Below, in pieces: positions 37,724 to 46,396 of a stretch of DNA of 64,000 bases. A program made the translations under genes and the position numbers. The stretch comes from Oxalobacteraceae sp. CFBP 8761 (GTDB lineage Bacteria; Pseudomonadota; Gammaproteobacteria; Burkholderiales; Burkholderiaceae_D), in contig JACYUE010000003.1 in NCBI GenBank assembly GCA_014841595.1, positions 62,001 to 126,000 on the forward strand, given 5' to 3'. Every line of letters starts with the position of its first letter. Positions within the stretch are counted from its first letter, which is position 1. The notes beneath the pieces were generated by a model, which searched no databases, was not told where the DNA came from, and was given only the letters and a program-made list of their open reading frames with translations.

Positions 37724-38115
37724 GCATACCCTGCCTGAAGCTCGTTTGCAACAAGCCGTTGAAGAGGTCATCGCACGTTGCCCTATTGCATTTTGCATTT
37801 TGCATTTTGCATTAGCGTTAGCTTGGAATGAGGCCGTTGCATGCGCAGGTCGAACGTGAGGGTCCGCTCTGAACTAGCGCGTTGTGCGCCATTGACGGCA
37901 ACTGGGGCATGAAGTTCTCTGCTTAGCATTTGTTCATACGTCATGGTGCATATATGGATGTATGGTTTAGCTAATCAGGTACAGCTGCGGTACATCAATC
38001 AGTTATTGCTCTGCCCGACAAATTACGCTAAGTTACTGAAACTAAAGTACTTTTATCTTCGCTATAGTTCGACTAAATTCCTTTAATAATCAAAGACATA
38101 CTGTTTCCTCTGCTA
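37724..38115. other. non-coding region upstream of the retron to the island right end
   Basis: No credible gene. It holds a tandem heptamer TTTTGCA (three and a partial fourth copy, about 37786-37813), which could be part of a promoter or protein-binding site for the ncRNA, and the right-end GGTACA pair. A TTGCAA/TATGCT pair with 17-bp spacing (37751-37723) would start transcription inside a1, so the true promoter is probably further upstream. Confidence 0.45.
37978..37994 (+). other. possible integrase arm-type sites, right end
   Basis: Two direct GGTACA hexamers (37978-37983 and 37989-37994), 11 bp start to start, 122 bases inside attR, the same motif and spacing as at 28469-28485. Confidence 0.5.
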
Positions 38116-38161
38116 ATTTGTAATCATCAGGTGGCCAGTTCGAAACCGGCAGCCGGCACCA
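38116..38161 (+). repeat. attR: 46-bp tRNA-Thr 3' end (copy 2)
   Basis: Exact copy of 28353-28398 without the 5' part of a tRNA, marking the right junction of the island. Confidence 0.95.
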
Positions 38162-38170
38162 GTTAGTCAA

Positions 38171-38205
38171 GCAAAAAGCCCAATTCTCAGGATTGGGCTT
38201 TTTGC
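38171..38205 (+). terminator. original tRNA-Thr terminator, displaced by the island
   Basis: Fourteen-bp arms (38171-38184 and 38192-38205) around a 7-nt loop, with an A-run on one side and T-run on the other, 9 bases after attR. Before integration it would have followed tRNA-Thr directly. Confidence 0.8.
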
Positions 38206-38403
38206 TATCTGGGCGCGTGTAACAGCTGCCCCCCAACTAGCTGAATTAGCCTCTTCGAGCCTGGTGACTGGCCAAATCAGAAAATGGCTCTGGGAAGCGT
38301 ATTGATTGCTATCAATTTCGCTTTGGCGACACCGAGGTAACGTAGCCGCTGGACAATTTCCACTTGCGCTACGGCGATGCCGAGCGGCTACCGGAGGCAG
38401 TCA

Positions 38404-41010
38404 ATGGGCTTAAGCCAGGTAATTGCGGCCGGTGCCGCACTGTCGGCGTTCAGCGGAAACTCGCAACACAAGCGCCTGATGCGGCTGGATTTTCCGTTCG
38501 AGGATGGGCCGCCCGCCATCCTGCTGCCAAACACGCTCGTCGCCCGGGAAGAAGTCTCGCGGGGGTTCCGCTTTATCGTCGAAGTATTGTCGGACGAGGC
38601 ACGCATCCCCCTGAAAATGCTGATGGGCCGGATGGTAGTGATCTCCCTGGTGCGCGAAGACGGATCGCTGCGCTACTTCAACGGCCATATCACCGAGTTC
38701 CGTTTCCTGCGCACCGATGGCGGATTCGCCTTCTACCAGATGGTGCTCGAACCGTGGCTTGCGTTCGCGCGGCTGCGCAAGGATAACGTGTCGTTTCACG
38801 GTAAAAGCGTACGGGAGATCACCGAAGAAACGCTGAAGCACTATCGCCAGGCCGATTGGCATATGTACCCAATCGACGAGGCAAAGCTGACCGTCGCCAA
38901 CCAGCATAACGAGACCGATTACAACCACCTGCACCGGCGCTGGGAAGCGCTCGGCTTGCATTACTGGTACGAGCACGAATTTGGCCGCCACCGGCTCATG
39001 ATCTCTGACAACAGCTTCTTGTCCGAGCGGATCGATGAGGAAGCGTACGTGATCCCGTTCCACAAGAAGAGTGGATCGCTCGAGGACGACGGCATTCACG
39101 AGTGGACGGCGGTGCGACGCCTCGGCTCGGGCCAGACAACGCTGGCAACGTTCGATTACAAGAGCCCTAGCGCGCAGCGCGCCAAAGGCATTTCAGCCAA
39201 CCGGCAAGGCGATATCTTTCGCTACGAAGTCTACGAAGACACAGGTTCTTACGGCTTTCGCATACGCGACGATGGCGAGCAGCTGGCAACGCGGCGCATG
39301 GAGGAGGCGGACAAGGACACGCAGTACTTCGAGGCAAAAGGCAATGAACGGAGCGTGCTGCCGGGGCGTACCTTCAAGCTCGGCGGACACTTCAGTGCCG
39401 AACCACGATCACCCGAATACGATCCGGAACCGCGCCGCAGCATCGACGACCGCTTCTACCTCATCCTTTCTGTCGACCATGAGGTGGCGAACAACTACCA
39501 GGCCGGGCCAGGCGCACCGTCGCATTACGAAAACCGGCTGACCTGCATTCGCAAGGATATCCGCTGGCGCCCGGGCCGCAACTACAACAGCGAGCCCGGT
39601 ACCTACATGGGGCTGCATACGGCGATCGTGGTTGGCCCGGCCGGCGCTGACATTCATACGGACGACTACGGGCGGGTCAAGCTGCAGTTTCACTGGAACC
39701 GGCTGGACAAGTACGACGAGAACAGCTCGCCGTGGATCCGGGTGATGACACCGGCTGCCGGCGACGAGTTCGGGCAGATCCGTTTGCCGCGTGTTGGCGA
39801 GGAAGTGGCGGTTGTTTATGCGAACGGGAATATCGATCATCCGCTCATCCTGGGGGCGCTCTACAACGGCAGGCATATGCCACCGTGGAACTTGCCTGAG
39901 CAGTCTGCGCTCACCGGTCTGCGAAGCCGGGAGTTGGAAGGTAGCCAGCGCGGCAATCACTTGGTCCTTGATGACACTGCGGGGAAAATACAGGCACAGT
40001 TGAAGAGCGACCACCAGTGCAGTCAACTATCGCTAGGCCACATTACCCGCATTGAAGACCCTACCGGCCGCAAGGATGCTCGGGGTGAAGGATGGGAGCT
40101 GGCGACCGACGCGTGGGGCGTCGCTCGAGCCGCCCAAGGCATGCTCATCACAACTGAAGCGCGACAGAATGCGGCATCCCACATCAAAGACATGGGCGAA
40201 ACCGTGCAGCGACTGGCATCGGCGGCGCAGATCCAGGAGCAGCTGGCGTCGATGGCGGTCGACCACGATGCCCAGGAAAAGGGCCAGCAGGACGAAGCCG
40301 CCGAGGACGTCAAAGCCCAGCACTCGGACATTCGTGGCGCAGTGAAAGGGGCATTTCCTGAGCTCGCCGAACCGCACCTCGTCATGGCAAGCCCTGCCGG
40401 GATCGAGCTTACAACCGCTCAGTCGACACATATTGCCAGCGGTCGCCACACCGCCATCACCAGCGGAAAAAGCTTGTCGATCGGAAGCGTCGATAGCTTG
40501 TTCGCTAGTGTCGGAGAGACCTTCAGGCTCTTCGTGCATAAAGCGGGAATGAAGCTTGTAGCCGCAAGTGGCAAAGTGTCCGTGCAGGCGCAAAGCGATA
40601 ACGTCGAAGTCATTGCCAACAAAGTGCTCGAACTGCTTAGCGAGACAGACTGGGTAAACGTCCGCGGCAAGAAAGGCGTGCGACTACATGGCGTTAATAA
40701 CATGGTCGAGATCGGAGAGAAAGTGCAGTTTTTCACTTTGTCGCCTGTGCTATTTCACGGCAACCTGGAGACGCTCCCATCAAAGAGTATGTCGCAGGAA
40801 TTTAACGAACGCTCGTCCGATTATCAATTCGACCAAGAAGTAAACTTCGTCAATGCCGACACAAAACCCGAGAACAATGTTGCTTACGAGCTGATACGCG
40901 ACGATGCAACGGTTATCGCAGGAACGACTAGCGTCGACGGAAGTACCAGTGTTCAAAAAGGGCCAGGAATAGACAGCTACACGATCCGTTGGAAAGGCGA
41001 ACTTCCATGA
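38404..41010 (+). CDS. type VI secretion spike protein VgrG
   Basis: Trimeric tip of the T6SS tube, which carries effectors. The 868 residues follow the VgrG order: gp27-like head (about 20-370, MRLDFPFEDGPPAILLPNTLVAREE), gp5 OB-fold (about 395-480, ADIHTDDYGRVKLQFHWNR, WIRVMTPAAGDEFGQIRLPRVGEEVAV), and DUF2345-type beta-helix (about 540-780). A variable C-terminal region of about 90 residues probably receives the effector. ATG 38404 follows GGAGG at 38393-38397; ATG 38377 is the alternative. Stop overlaps the effector start (ATGA). Confidence 0.93.
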   Translation: MGLSQVIAAGAALSAFSGNSQHKRLMRLDFPFEDGPPAILLPNTLVAREEVSRGFRFIVEVLSDEARIPLKMLMGRMVVISLVREDGSLRYFNGHITEFRFLRTDGGFAFYQMVLEPWLAFARLRKDNVSFHGKSVREITEETLKHYRQADWHMYPIDEAKLTVANQHNETDYNHLHRRWEALGLHYWYEHEFGRHRLMISDNSFLSERIDEEAYVIPFHKKSGSLEDDGIHEWTAVRRLGSGQTTLATFDYKSPSAQRAKGISANRQGDIFRYEVYEDTGSYGFRIRDDGEQLATRRMEEADKDTQYFEAKGNERSVLPGRTFKLGGHFSAEPRSPEYDPEPRRSIDDRFYLILSVDHEVANNYQAGPGAPSHYENRLTCIRKDIRWRPGRNYNSEPGTYMGLHTAIVVGPAGADIHTDDYGRVKLQFHWNRLDKYDENSSPWIRVMTPAAGDEFGQIRLPRVGEEVAVVYANGNIDHPLILGALYNGRHMPPWNLPEQSALTGLRSRELEGSQRGNHLVLDDTAGKIQAQLKSDHQCSQLSLGHITRIEDPTGRKDARGEGWELATDAWGVARAAQGMLITTEARQNAASHIKDMGETVQRLASAAQIQEQLASMAVDHDAQEKGQQDEAAEDVKAQHSDIRGAVKGAFPELAEPHLVMASPAGIELTTAQSTHIASGRHTAITSGKSLSIGSVDSLFASVGETFRLFVHKAGMKLVAASGKVSVQAQSDNVEVIANKVLELLSETDWVNVRGKKGVRLHGVNNMVEIGEKVQFFTLSPVLFHGNLETLPSKSMSQEFNERSSDYQFDQEVNFVNADTKPENNVAYELIRDDATVIAGTTSVDGSTSVQKGPGIDSYTIRWKGELP

Positions 41011-42821
41011 GCGATACAAATAACTTGAACGACCGCGGAAACTATGACCGAGAATTTGGCCAAGGTGTTGGCGGCTGGGCCGAGTACACCGTACACATGA
41101 CCGACACGAGCGATATGGTCAGACATGACGTTAAGGTTCCTCCAGGAAAAGTTATTCCGGTCATTTTCCTTCCAGGAGTAATGGGTAGCAACCTTCGCAT
41201 GAGCAAGACTCGGCAGGAAAAATTAGAACGAGAAGATAATCGCGCTTGGCGCCCAGATGACCTTGTTTCCAGCACAATATCAGTTGCGACTAAACAGGGA
41301 ATGGGTGGCTTTTTTCGGAAGGCCTCGCCAGCTCAACGTCAGCTCGTATTTGACCCCAATGAGACCGAAGTCGAGTATTACCACTATACCGAGGACCAAG
41401 GAAGATTTGACCCCGAGGGTAAGGAAACCCTTGCAGCTGATGCACGCCATCGAAATGTCCCCGATTCCTTAAACTCTATTCCACCCTTGATCAAAAATCA
41501 TTTTCGCCCTCCTAGCGGACCGAAACTTTCTCGCAAGTATACGACTGCTGCTCAAATTGCGCGTTGGCGAGGCTGGAGCGAGGTACTTTTTGCCGGCGCA
41601 TATGGCGGAATGTTGAAAATCGCTGAAAAATATCTCAACAATATTTCGCGCGGGGGACGACTAGATCCATACGGGATTTGGAATACGAAATACCAAATGT
41701 CGCTCTTTGGCCCATTATCTGGTTTAGATTTAAAGATGGATGACCTGAAGAAAATTGCAAACTGCTGGTATCCAGTACACGCAATGGGATATAACTTCCT
41801 AAAGAGCAATGGGGACTCCGCCAAAGTTATAGCTAATCGTATCAGAGGCCTCGTACAGGGTTACCAAAAACGTGGATTCAGCTGCAAAGAAGTGATTATC
41901 ATTACACATAGCATGGGAGGGCTTGTGGGGCGTGCTCTAATACATCCAGATTATGGGAACTTGTTGAGCGATCCAGATGTAAAAGTTTTAGGAATATACC
42001 ATAACGCAATGCCAACGCTCGGGGCGGCAGCAGCTTATAAACGTATGCGTTTTGGTTTTCTAGAAAAAGAAGGTTTAAAGGATGAGATCGGTGCTGAAAT
42101 TTTAGGGATTGATGGAGAACATGCTACCGCTATTTTGGCAAACACGCCGGCGCCGCTAGAGATGCTACCAGCCGAGGGATATGGTAAGGATTGGCTAAAA
42201 GTCGTCGATGGTTCCGGGAAGACCATCCTAAGTTGGCCGCAAGGAAACCAAAATGCGCTTGACAGCATTTATCTTCAACCCGAGATGAATTGGTGGCGTC
42301 TCGTTAACCCTAGTTGGGTAAATCCAGCTAATGGGAAAAATAAGGATGGCGCGGGGTTGGCCAATGTAAAAAAACGCTTGATCAAGGCAAATTTATTTCT
42401 CGATTCTATTGAAAAAACTTTTCATCCTACAAATTGCTACGCTAGTTTTTGCTCATCAGAGGAACACAAGAGCTATGGAATCCTGGTCTTCAAAGTGATG
42501 AATCCGGAGGTTTGGGATGCGCGTCAAAGTTCCCTCCCAAGTGCGGACACATGGAAACTTTTGACTGATGATAAGAAGGGAACATTAACAGTTCAAGCAG
42601 GTAAAAAAGTATTGACTCTTAAATTACAACCTGTCGAAGCGGTCGGTGACGAAACCGTTCCGGCGGAGCGTTCAGCCTCTAAAATAGCAGGCACTTTATT
42701 CACTCATGGAAAAACCAAGGGTACTGGCTATGAACATCAAAATAGTTACTCGAATCCCAATGTCTTAGCATCCATGTTGTATTCTATTGTGAAAATAGCT
42801 GGTTCTGCAGAATGGGAGTGA
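41007..42821 (+). CDS. putative T6SS lipase effector (alpha/beta hydrolase)
   Basis: 604 aa, directly coupled to vgrG. VIFLPGVMGSNL (about 52-63) resembles the oxyanion region of LCAT/PGAP1-like hydrolases. The nucleophile motif is THSMGG with Ser302, and a likely Asp548 (VGDETVP) and His577 (YEHQNSY) complete a triad. There is no signal peptide, as expected for a T6SS cargo. The Tli4-like immunity gene next door points to a Tle-type phospholipase, but the family number is uncertain. AT-rich codon use unlike vgrG implies separate acquisition. Confidence 0.8.
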   Translation: MSDTNNLNDRGNYDREFGQGVGGWAEYTVHMTDTSDMVRHDVKVPPGKVIPVIFLPGVMGSNLRMSKTRQEKLEREDNRAWRPDDLVSSTISVATKQGMGGFFRKASPAQRQLVFDPNETEVEYYHYTEDQGRFDPEGKETLAADARHRNVPDSLNSIPPLIKNHFRPPSGPKLSRKYTTAAQIARWRGWSEVLFAGAYGGMLKIAEKYLNNISRGGRLDPYGIWNTKYQMSLFGPLSGLDLKMDDLKKIANCWYPVHAMGYNFLKSNGDSAKVIANRIRGLVQGYQKRGFSCKEVIIITHSMGGLVGRALIHPDYGNLLSDPDVKVLGIYHNAMPTLGAAAAYKRMRFGFLEKEGLKDEIGAEILGIDGEHATAILANTPAPLEMLPAEGYGKDWLKVVDGSGKTILSWPQGNQNALDSIYLQPEMNWWRLVNPSWVNPANGKNKDGAGLANVKKRLIKANLFLDSIEKTFHPTNCYASFCSSEEHKSYGILVFKVMNPEVWDARQSSLPSADTWKLLTDDKKGTLTVQAGKKVLTLKLQPVEAVGDETVPAERSASKIAGTLFTHGKTKGTGYEHQNSYSNPNVLASMLYSIVKIAGSAEWE

Positions 42822-42823
42822 AT

Positions 42824-43969
42824 ATGCCTATAAACAGCCGGCAATTACTATTCAGAATCTTCTTCACGCTTGCTCTCGCAGCACCACTAATTGCTTGCTC
42901 AAAAAAATATTCTTACAAGGAGGATGCTGTGCCAGAACAGATTTCCCTAACTCTCCGACTAAAAAAATTATTCCAAGTTACCAAGCTTGTTTGTTTTGGG
43001 CGATACGCACTGGCAGTACCAAAGGAGGCACAAATTGTCTGGGGTGGCACATATTTTCCATCCAAAATTTCTTCATTTCTTGGTAGCGTAGAGACTTTGA
43101 GGGAAAAAGCAGAAGAAGATATTGAAAAAATAAAATACGACGATAAGGGTGCTGAGATTACCTACGACAAGTCAGGGCCTATCGAATTGAGCTGGCAAAT
43201 TCGTTATTTTGATAGCAAAGCAGCAAAACAGCTTAATCTTCTTTTTTTCAACACCTACGTTAGTAAAGGCAACATCATTTTTCGCCTTGGGAACGCTGTC
43301 GACGAAGGGCAGTCTGAAGAGCAGATCGCTGCAGTGGAGGAAAGCCGGTCAAAAAGCTTACACTTGCGTTTAGACGACGGTATTATATCGCCTACCGAAG
43401 GATATTGTATCGAGCACGCCTTCATGGCGAGTTCGTTCTACGGGGATCAAGAAATGGTAGAAATTGGAATTTATCTTCCAAGCCTGCCCGATGTGACTTT
43501 TTCGATCAGTTCAAACAAGGACGCATATGCTGATTATCCAAATGAAGAATTTGAGAAAGAAAAAAGAGAAGAATTATCTTTATTAACACGTATCCGCAAG
43601 GCCCAAGAAGAACAGGGAACTATGTATCCGCAGCGAATAGTCCTCCGTGAAGGAAAGCGTGCTGTTCAGCATTGGCACGGCGAGGAGTCGCTTATTAAAC
43701 GACTGGATGGCGTACATGATTTTGAGTGGGGCTTCGTGGGAACCCCAAAGGACGTCGCAAACCCATCTGAATTTATTGTCAATATGTACACCAAAGTAGA
43801 ACATAACTTGGTTGGTGCCGCTAAAAAAGCATCGGTCACCGACGACGAGGCAGTTGCACTCTGGGACAGGCTCCTCTCTGGCCTAAAATTTAGGGTCAAG
43901 GTGCCCGGCGCACCTGAGGGTTCGTACTACCTCCCCGAGCATAAATCAAGCACAACTAACGCTGAGTAA
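42824..43969 (+). CDS. putative T6SS immunity lipoprotein (Tli4-like)
   Basis: 381 aa with a lipoprotein signal peptide (lipobox LIAC, followed by SKKYS), placing it in the periplasm where a lipase effector would act. The stretch LVCFGRYALAVPKEAQIVWGG resembles the start of the Tli4 immunity family (CxGRxxxxxP). ATG 42824 follows GGGAGTGA; an ATG at 42812 would overlap the effector gene. Neighbours: effector upstream, PAAR gene downstream, all on one strand and AT-rich. Confidence 0.75.
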   Translation: MPINSRQLLFRIFFTLALAAPLIACSKKYSYKEDAVPEQISLTLRLKKLFQVTKLVCFGRYALAVPKEAQIVWGGTYFPSKISSFLGSVETLREKAEEDIEKIKYDDKGAEITYDKSGPIELSWQIRYFDSKAAKQLNLLFFNTYVSKGNIIFRLGNAVDEGQSEEQIAAVEESRSKSLHLRLDDGIISPTEGYCIEHAFMASSFYGDQEMVEIGIYLPSLPDVTFSISSNKDAYADYPNEEFEKEKREELSLLTRIRKAQEEQGTMYPQRIVLREGKRAVQHWHGEESLIKRLDGVHDFEWGFVGTPKDVANPSEFIVNMYTKVEHNLVGAAKKASVTDDEAVALWDRLLSGLKFRVKVPGAPEGSYYLPEHKSSTTNAE

Positions 43970-44000
43970 CGAGAAAGCAGAATCTCAATTAGGAGTGAGT

Positions 44001-44258
44001 ATGAAACACCAAGGCCGCGGAGTGATTCGCCTGAACGACAAGACTGATCATGGTGGCCAAGTCGTTAGCGCCACGTCGGAAACAATTGCCATGGGAAAGG
44101 CTGCGGCAATCCAAAACGACATGACTTTCTGCCCAACGTGTAAGGGAAAATTTGCGATCAAGCCAGATGATTCAGGCGCAAAGCACAAAGGCAAGCCGTA
44201 CGCTTACGACGGCGACGTTACGGAGTGTGGCGCCCGCCTGATCAGCTCTCTCGTCTAG
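44001..44258 (+). CDS. PAAR-domain protein
   Basis: Spike-sharpening protein that caps VgrG. The 85 residues match a single PAAR domain: GVIRLNDKTDHGGQVVSATSETIAMGKAAAIQNDMTFCPTCKGKFAI, with Cys and His residues that can bind the tip zinc. AGGAGTGAG ribosome site just upstream. Completes the VgrG-effector-immunity-PAAR module. Confidence 0.9.
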   Translation: MKHQGRGVIRLNDKTDHGGQVVSATSETIAMGKAAAIQNDMTFCPTCKGKFAIKPDDSGAKHKGKPYAYDGDVTECGARLISSLV

Positions 44259-44993
44259 TGCATTTTTCTGGCGGATTTCAAAGGGTAATAACGTAAATGT
44301 TGCGACGATCACGTCTGCAAAGAAGTATTTTTCACGCTCAGCCTGTGGACTCGATACAAGCGGTCTTGCACGTTGTCGTATTAGGCAGTTTAACTGCGGT
44401 CGCCTGTAAGATATTGAAGATCTTGGCCGCTTCGTAATCAGGCAATCCAGACCCCTTCATCTTTTGTTGAATCTTTGGCAGTGCACAAGCTTGAGAGTAA
44501 TTGAATGGGTATGGAAGAAAAGAACGGGCTCTATACATAAAAGCTCTACTACAACCGGACACTAGGCCCCTACCTACCAATGCCTGCCCTTGCCTTGGTG
44601 GATCAGGACAAGCAAGCACGAGACTTATCTGGCGCGCCACCACTGCCATCTCGCCCCACTCATCTGCGGCGAAGAAGTGTCCAAGCGCATCCACAATGAC
44701 CTGCGACGACTGAATGTGGATGCAAGCTGATCGGCAGTCTTTCAGCAACTATTTCATAGCTCCGCTAGCTTATGCATTCAGGTCTTTTGGGGAGCGACGA
44801 CACGCAAATCTGCCGGTGCCAGCGCTAAGACTATCCCAGCCTGCTCGAGTATCCACGCCTCGACCTTCATATGCCAGACACGCAGCGAATCAAGCGGCGG
44901 GCGGAGGTAGTTCTGCTCACGTACGCCTTGCAGCGCGTCCCATTTAACAGACGGCTTTATTCTTTACGGACGATCCGTCGATTGGCGCGCACA
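44259..44993. other. weakly coding stretch with remnants
   Basis: 735 bases with no secure gene. The minus strand holds a 136-aa frame (44338-44748, listed separately). A further minus-strand fragment of about 55 residues (about 44785-44955: LQGVREQNYLRPPLDSLRVW, then EAWILEQAGIVLALAPAD) has no start codon and looks like a gene remnant. Confidence 0.35.
44338..44748 (-). CDS. doubtful hypothetical protein (136 aa)
   Basis: Unrecognised frame from ATG 44748. Seven cysteines, no signal peptide, no clear domain; the C-terminal part (LPDYEAAKIFNILQATAVKL) is the most protein-like. No strong ribosome site. It may be a small accessory gene or chance. Confidence 0.3.
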   Translation of the reverse strand: MLKDCRSACIHIQSSQVIVDALGHFFAADEWGEMAVVARQISLVLACPDPPRQGQALVGRGLVSGCSRAFMYRARSFLPYPFNYSQACALPKIQQKMKGSGLPDYEAAKIFNILQATAVKLPNTTTCKTACIESTG

Positions 44994-45437
44994 TCATGGC
45001 CGTCTTGAAGGGCACGGATCCCACCGCCAGTGGCGAGCGTCCTGATACACATCCCACAGCAAAGGCGGTACCGATCCCACCCCAAGAACGGCCACAGCCA
45101 GAAGTACCTGTGCAACTGTGCAGAGAACAGCGTCGGTACGGCGCATTGTTGAAAAGTTGACGAGTGCAAAAATGACCGCTGAGACGCTGAGACCTCCCAC
45201 ACAAAGCATATGGATCATTTCGCGTCCTGGGCCGTTGCAGCGTTCGTAGAATACTGCATACCAGAGCGTTGGCAGAATCAGGCATGCAGTCGCCACCATG
45301 CCGAAAGCAGTTGATCCAAGCGTCGCCTGATAGCGGGCGCGGACCATGCGCTCCGTGTGGCGAACCAGGTAGACGGCGCTCAGTAGCGCTACGATGGATG
45401 CAGGAACGACCAGCTGACTGGAAAATACAATCGCCAT
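44994..45437 (-). CDS. small integral membrane protein (147 aa)
   Basis: Unrecognised. Four predicted TM helices: about 5-25 (LVVPASIVALLSAVYLV), 42-62, 75-95 (MLCVGGLSVSAVIFALVNF) and 102-125, separated by short charged loops. The end (DARHWRWDPCPSRRP) is short and may reflect a frameshift. Function unknown. Confidence 0.55.
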   Translation of the reverse strand: MAIVFSSQLVVPASIVALLSAVYLVRHTERMVRARYQATLGSTAFGMVATACLILPTLWYAVFYERCNGPGREMIHMLCVGGLSVSAVIFALVNFSTMRRTDAVLCTVAQVLLAVAVLGVGSVPPLLWDVYQDARHWRWDPCPSRRP

Positions 45438-45681
45438 GGTGATGCCCGTATTTGTTTGCTGAGGTTGGCGCCTGGGCGCGAGCTTGGAACAGCAGTAACG
45501 TCGACTTCAATATCGCATTGTCGAAGCATCGTTCAGGGTGCAATTTGCGTCTGTGCAACTCATCGCGATTCCCCTGACAGAAGTGCAGGTCGTGGTCAAC
45601 CCAAAAGCTGCCGAAACGTCAATGAAGAAGGAGAAGGTCGCCCGGCAATCCACCTTTTTTCAAGCGAGCTAAAAGTAGGGA

Positions 45682-46379
45682 TTAAGCGGTAAGGACAAGT
45701 TGCTGTTTTAGTGGAATGCCGCGGGGTGACATGTTGGGTTGGTCGTGATTTAGGTCTACAACCACTTGGCTGATCGCAGTTGGCACTGCCAGCGGTAGCG
45801 GTTTCTCACGTACAGAAGATGACGCGGTTTGATCCGCAGGTACAGCCCAAGTTCGCGGCAAATTCTGTAGCCGCGCTTGTGATTCCATTGGAAGCGGTTC
45901 ACGTTGCGCACGTACAGGAAGCACAACCCAAATCCCGGCGCGCTGGTTGTTCATCAGCCGCGGCAGCCAATCGGCAATGACGTTGTATTCCGCATCCAGT
46001 TTCGCTTCGTATCGGCAGCAGGTCTGGCTAATGCCAAATGCTTTGCACGCCAGCTTGACCATGGTTGACCGTTCCGCCACGGCCGCTGTGCCATCTCCCG
46101 CCGTTGGGATGGAACTACCATTTTTTGTGAGCTCCTCAGCAACGATTTCGGCCTTCAGGCGCTCCTCGACGTCATCTTCGTAAGGCGCCGACTTCTCTCT
46201 TCCAGTTCCTTCGTGCAGGCCATCAGCGAGGCATCCATACCGCCAAGCTTGAAACACTACTTGTAGAACGTGGCGTTGCTGGTGCCGCTTTCGTGGCAGA
46301 GCGCCGGCATCGGGTTGCCGGCGTCGGCCTGCTAGAGGATGGCGATGATCTGGCTGTCGGTAAAGCAGGATGTATTCAT
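45682..46379 (-). pseudogene. degenerate IS3-family element (orfA plus deleted orfB)
   Basis: Reading from the former start at 46379, orfA is recognisable (CFTDSQIIAIL, then QADAGNPMPALCHESGTSNA, GGMDASLMACTKELEE) but has in-frame stops and frameshifts. orfB pieces follow (KAFGISQTCCRYEAKLDAEYN, VREKPLPLAVPTAISQV), then jump to the C-terminal end (NHDQPNMSPRGIPLKQQL), so the DDE catalytic core is deleted. It resembles the IS407-type group and is inactive. Confidence 0.8.
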
Positions 46380-46396
46380 GTAAAGCGTTCTGTATC

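Larger units (their letters stand above)
28399..38161. mobile_element. tRNA-Thr-integrated genomic island (~9.8 kb) carrying a retron
   Basis: Bounded by two 46-bp copies of the tRNA-Thr 3' end, with a tyrosine integrase next to the tRNA. Just inside both ends are GGTACA pairs 11 bp apart. Contents: integrase, small HTH protein, replication/HTH-like protein, second tyrosine recombinase plus small partner, IS5 fragment, two unassigned genes, and a retron. No conjugation genes are seen, so it would be a mobilisable or phage-satellite-like island. Base composition falls toward AT in the retron half, unlike the flanking core genes. Confidence 0.9.

Noticed and set aside
37723..37751. TTGCAA-17 bp-TATGCT promoter for the retron RNA
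   Set aside because: Good hexamers and spacing, but the start point would fall inside a1 and shorten the a1/a2 pairing, so it is not called as the promoter.
37786..37813. CRISPR-like repeat
   Set aside because: The heptamer units are directly adjacent with no spacers.
38116..38161. Second tRNA-Thr gene
   Set aside because: Only the 3' 46 bases are present; it is the right attachment repeat, not a tRNA.
44944..45558. 204-aa minus-strand frame
   Set aside because: Overlaps the four-helix membrane protein in another frame; only the 147-aa frame shows regular hydrophobic segments.
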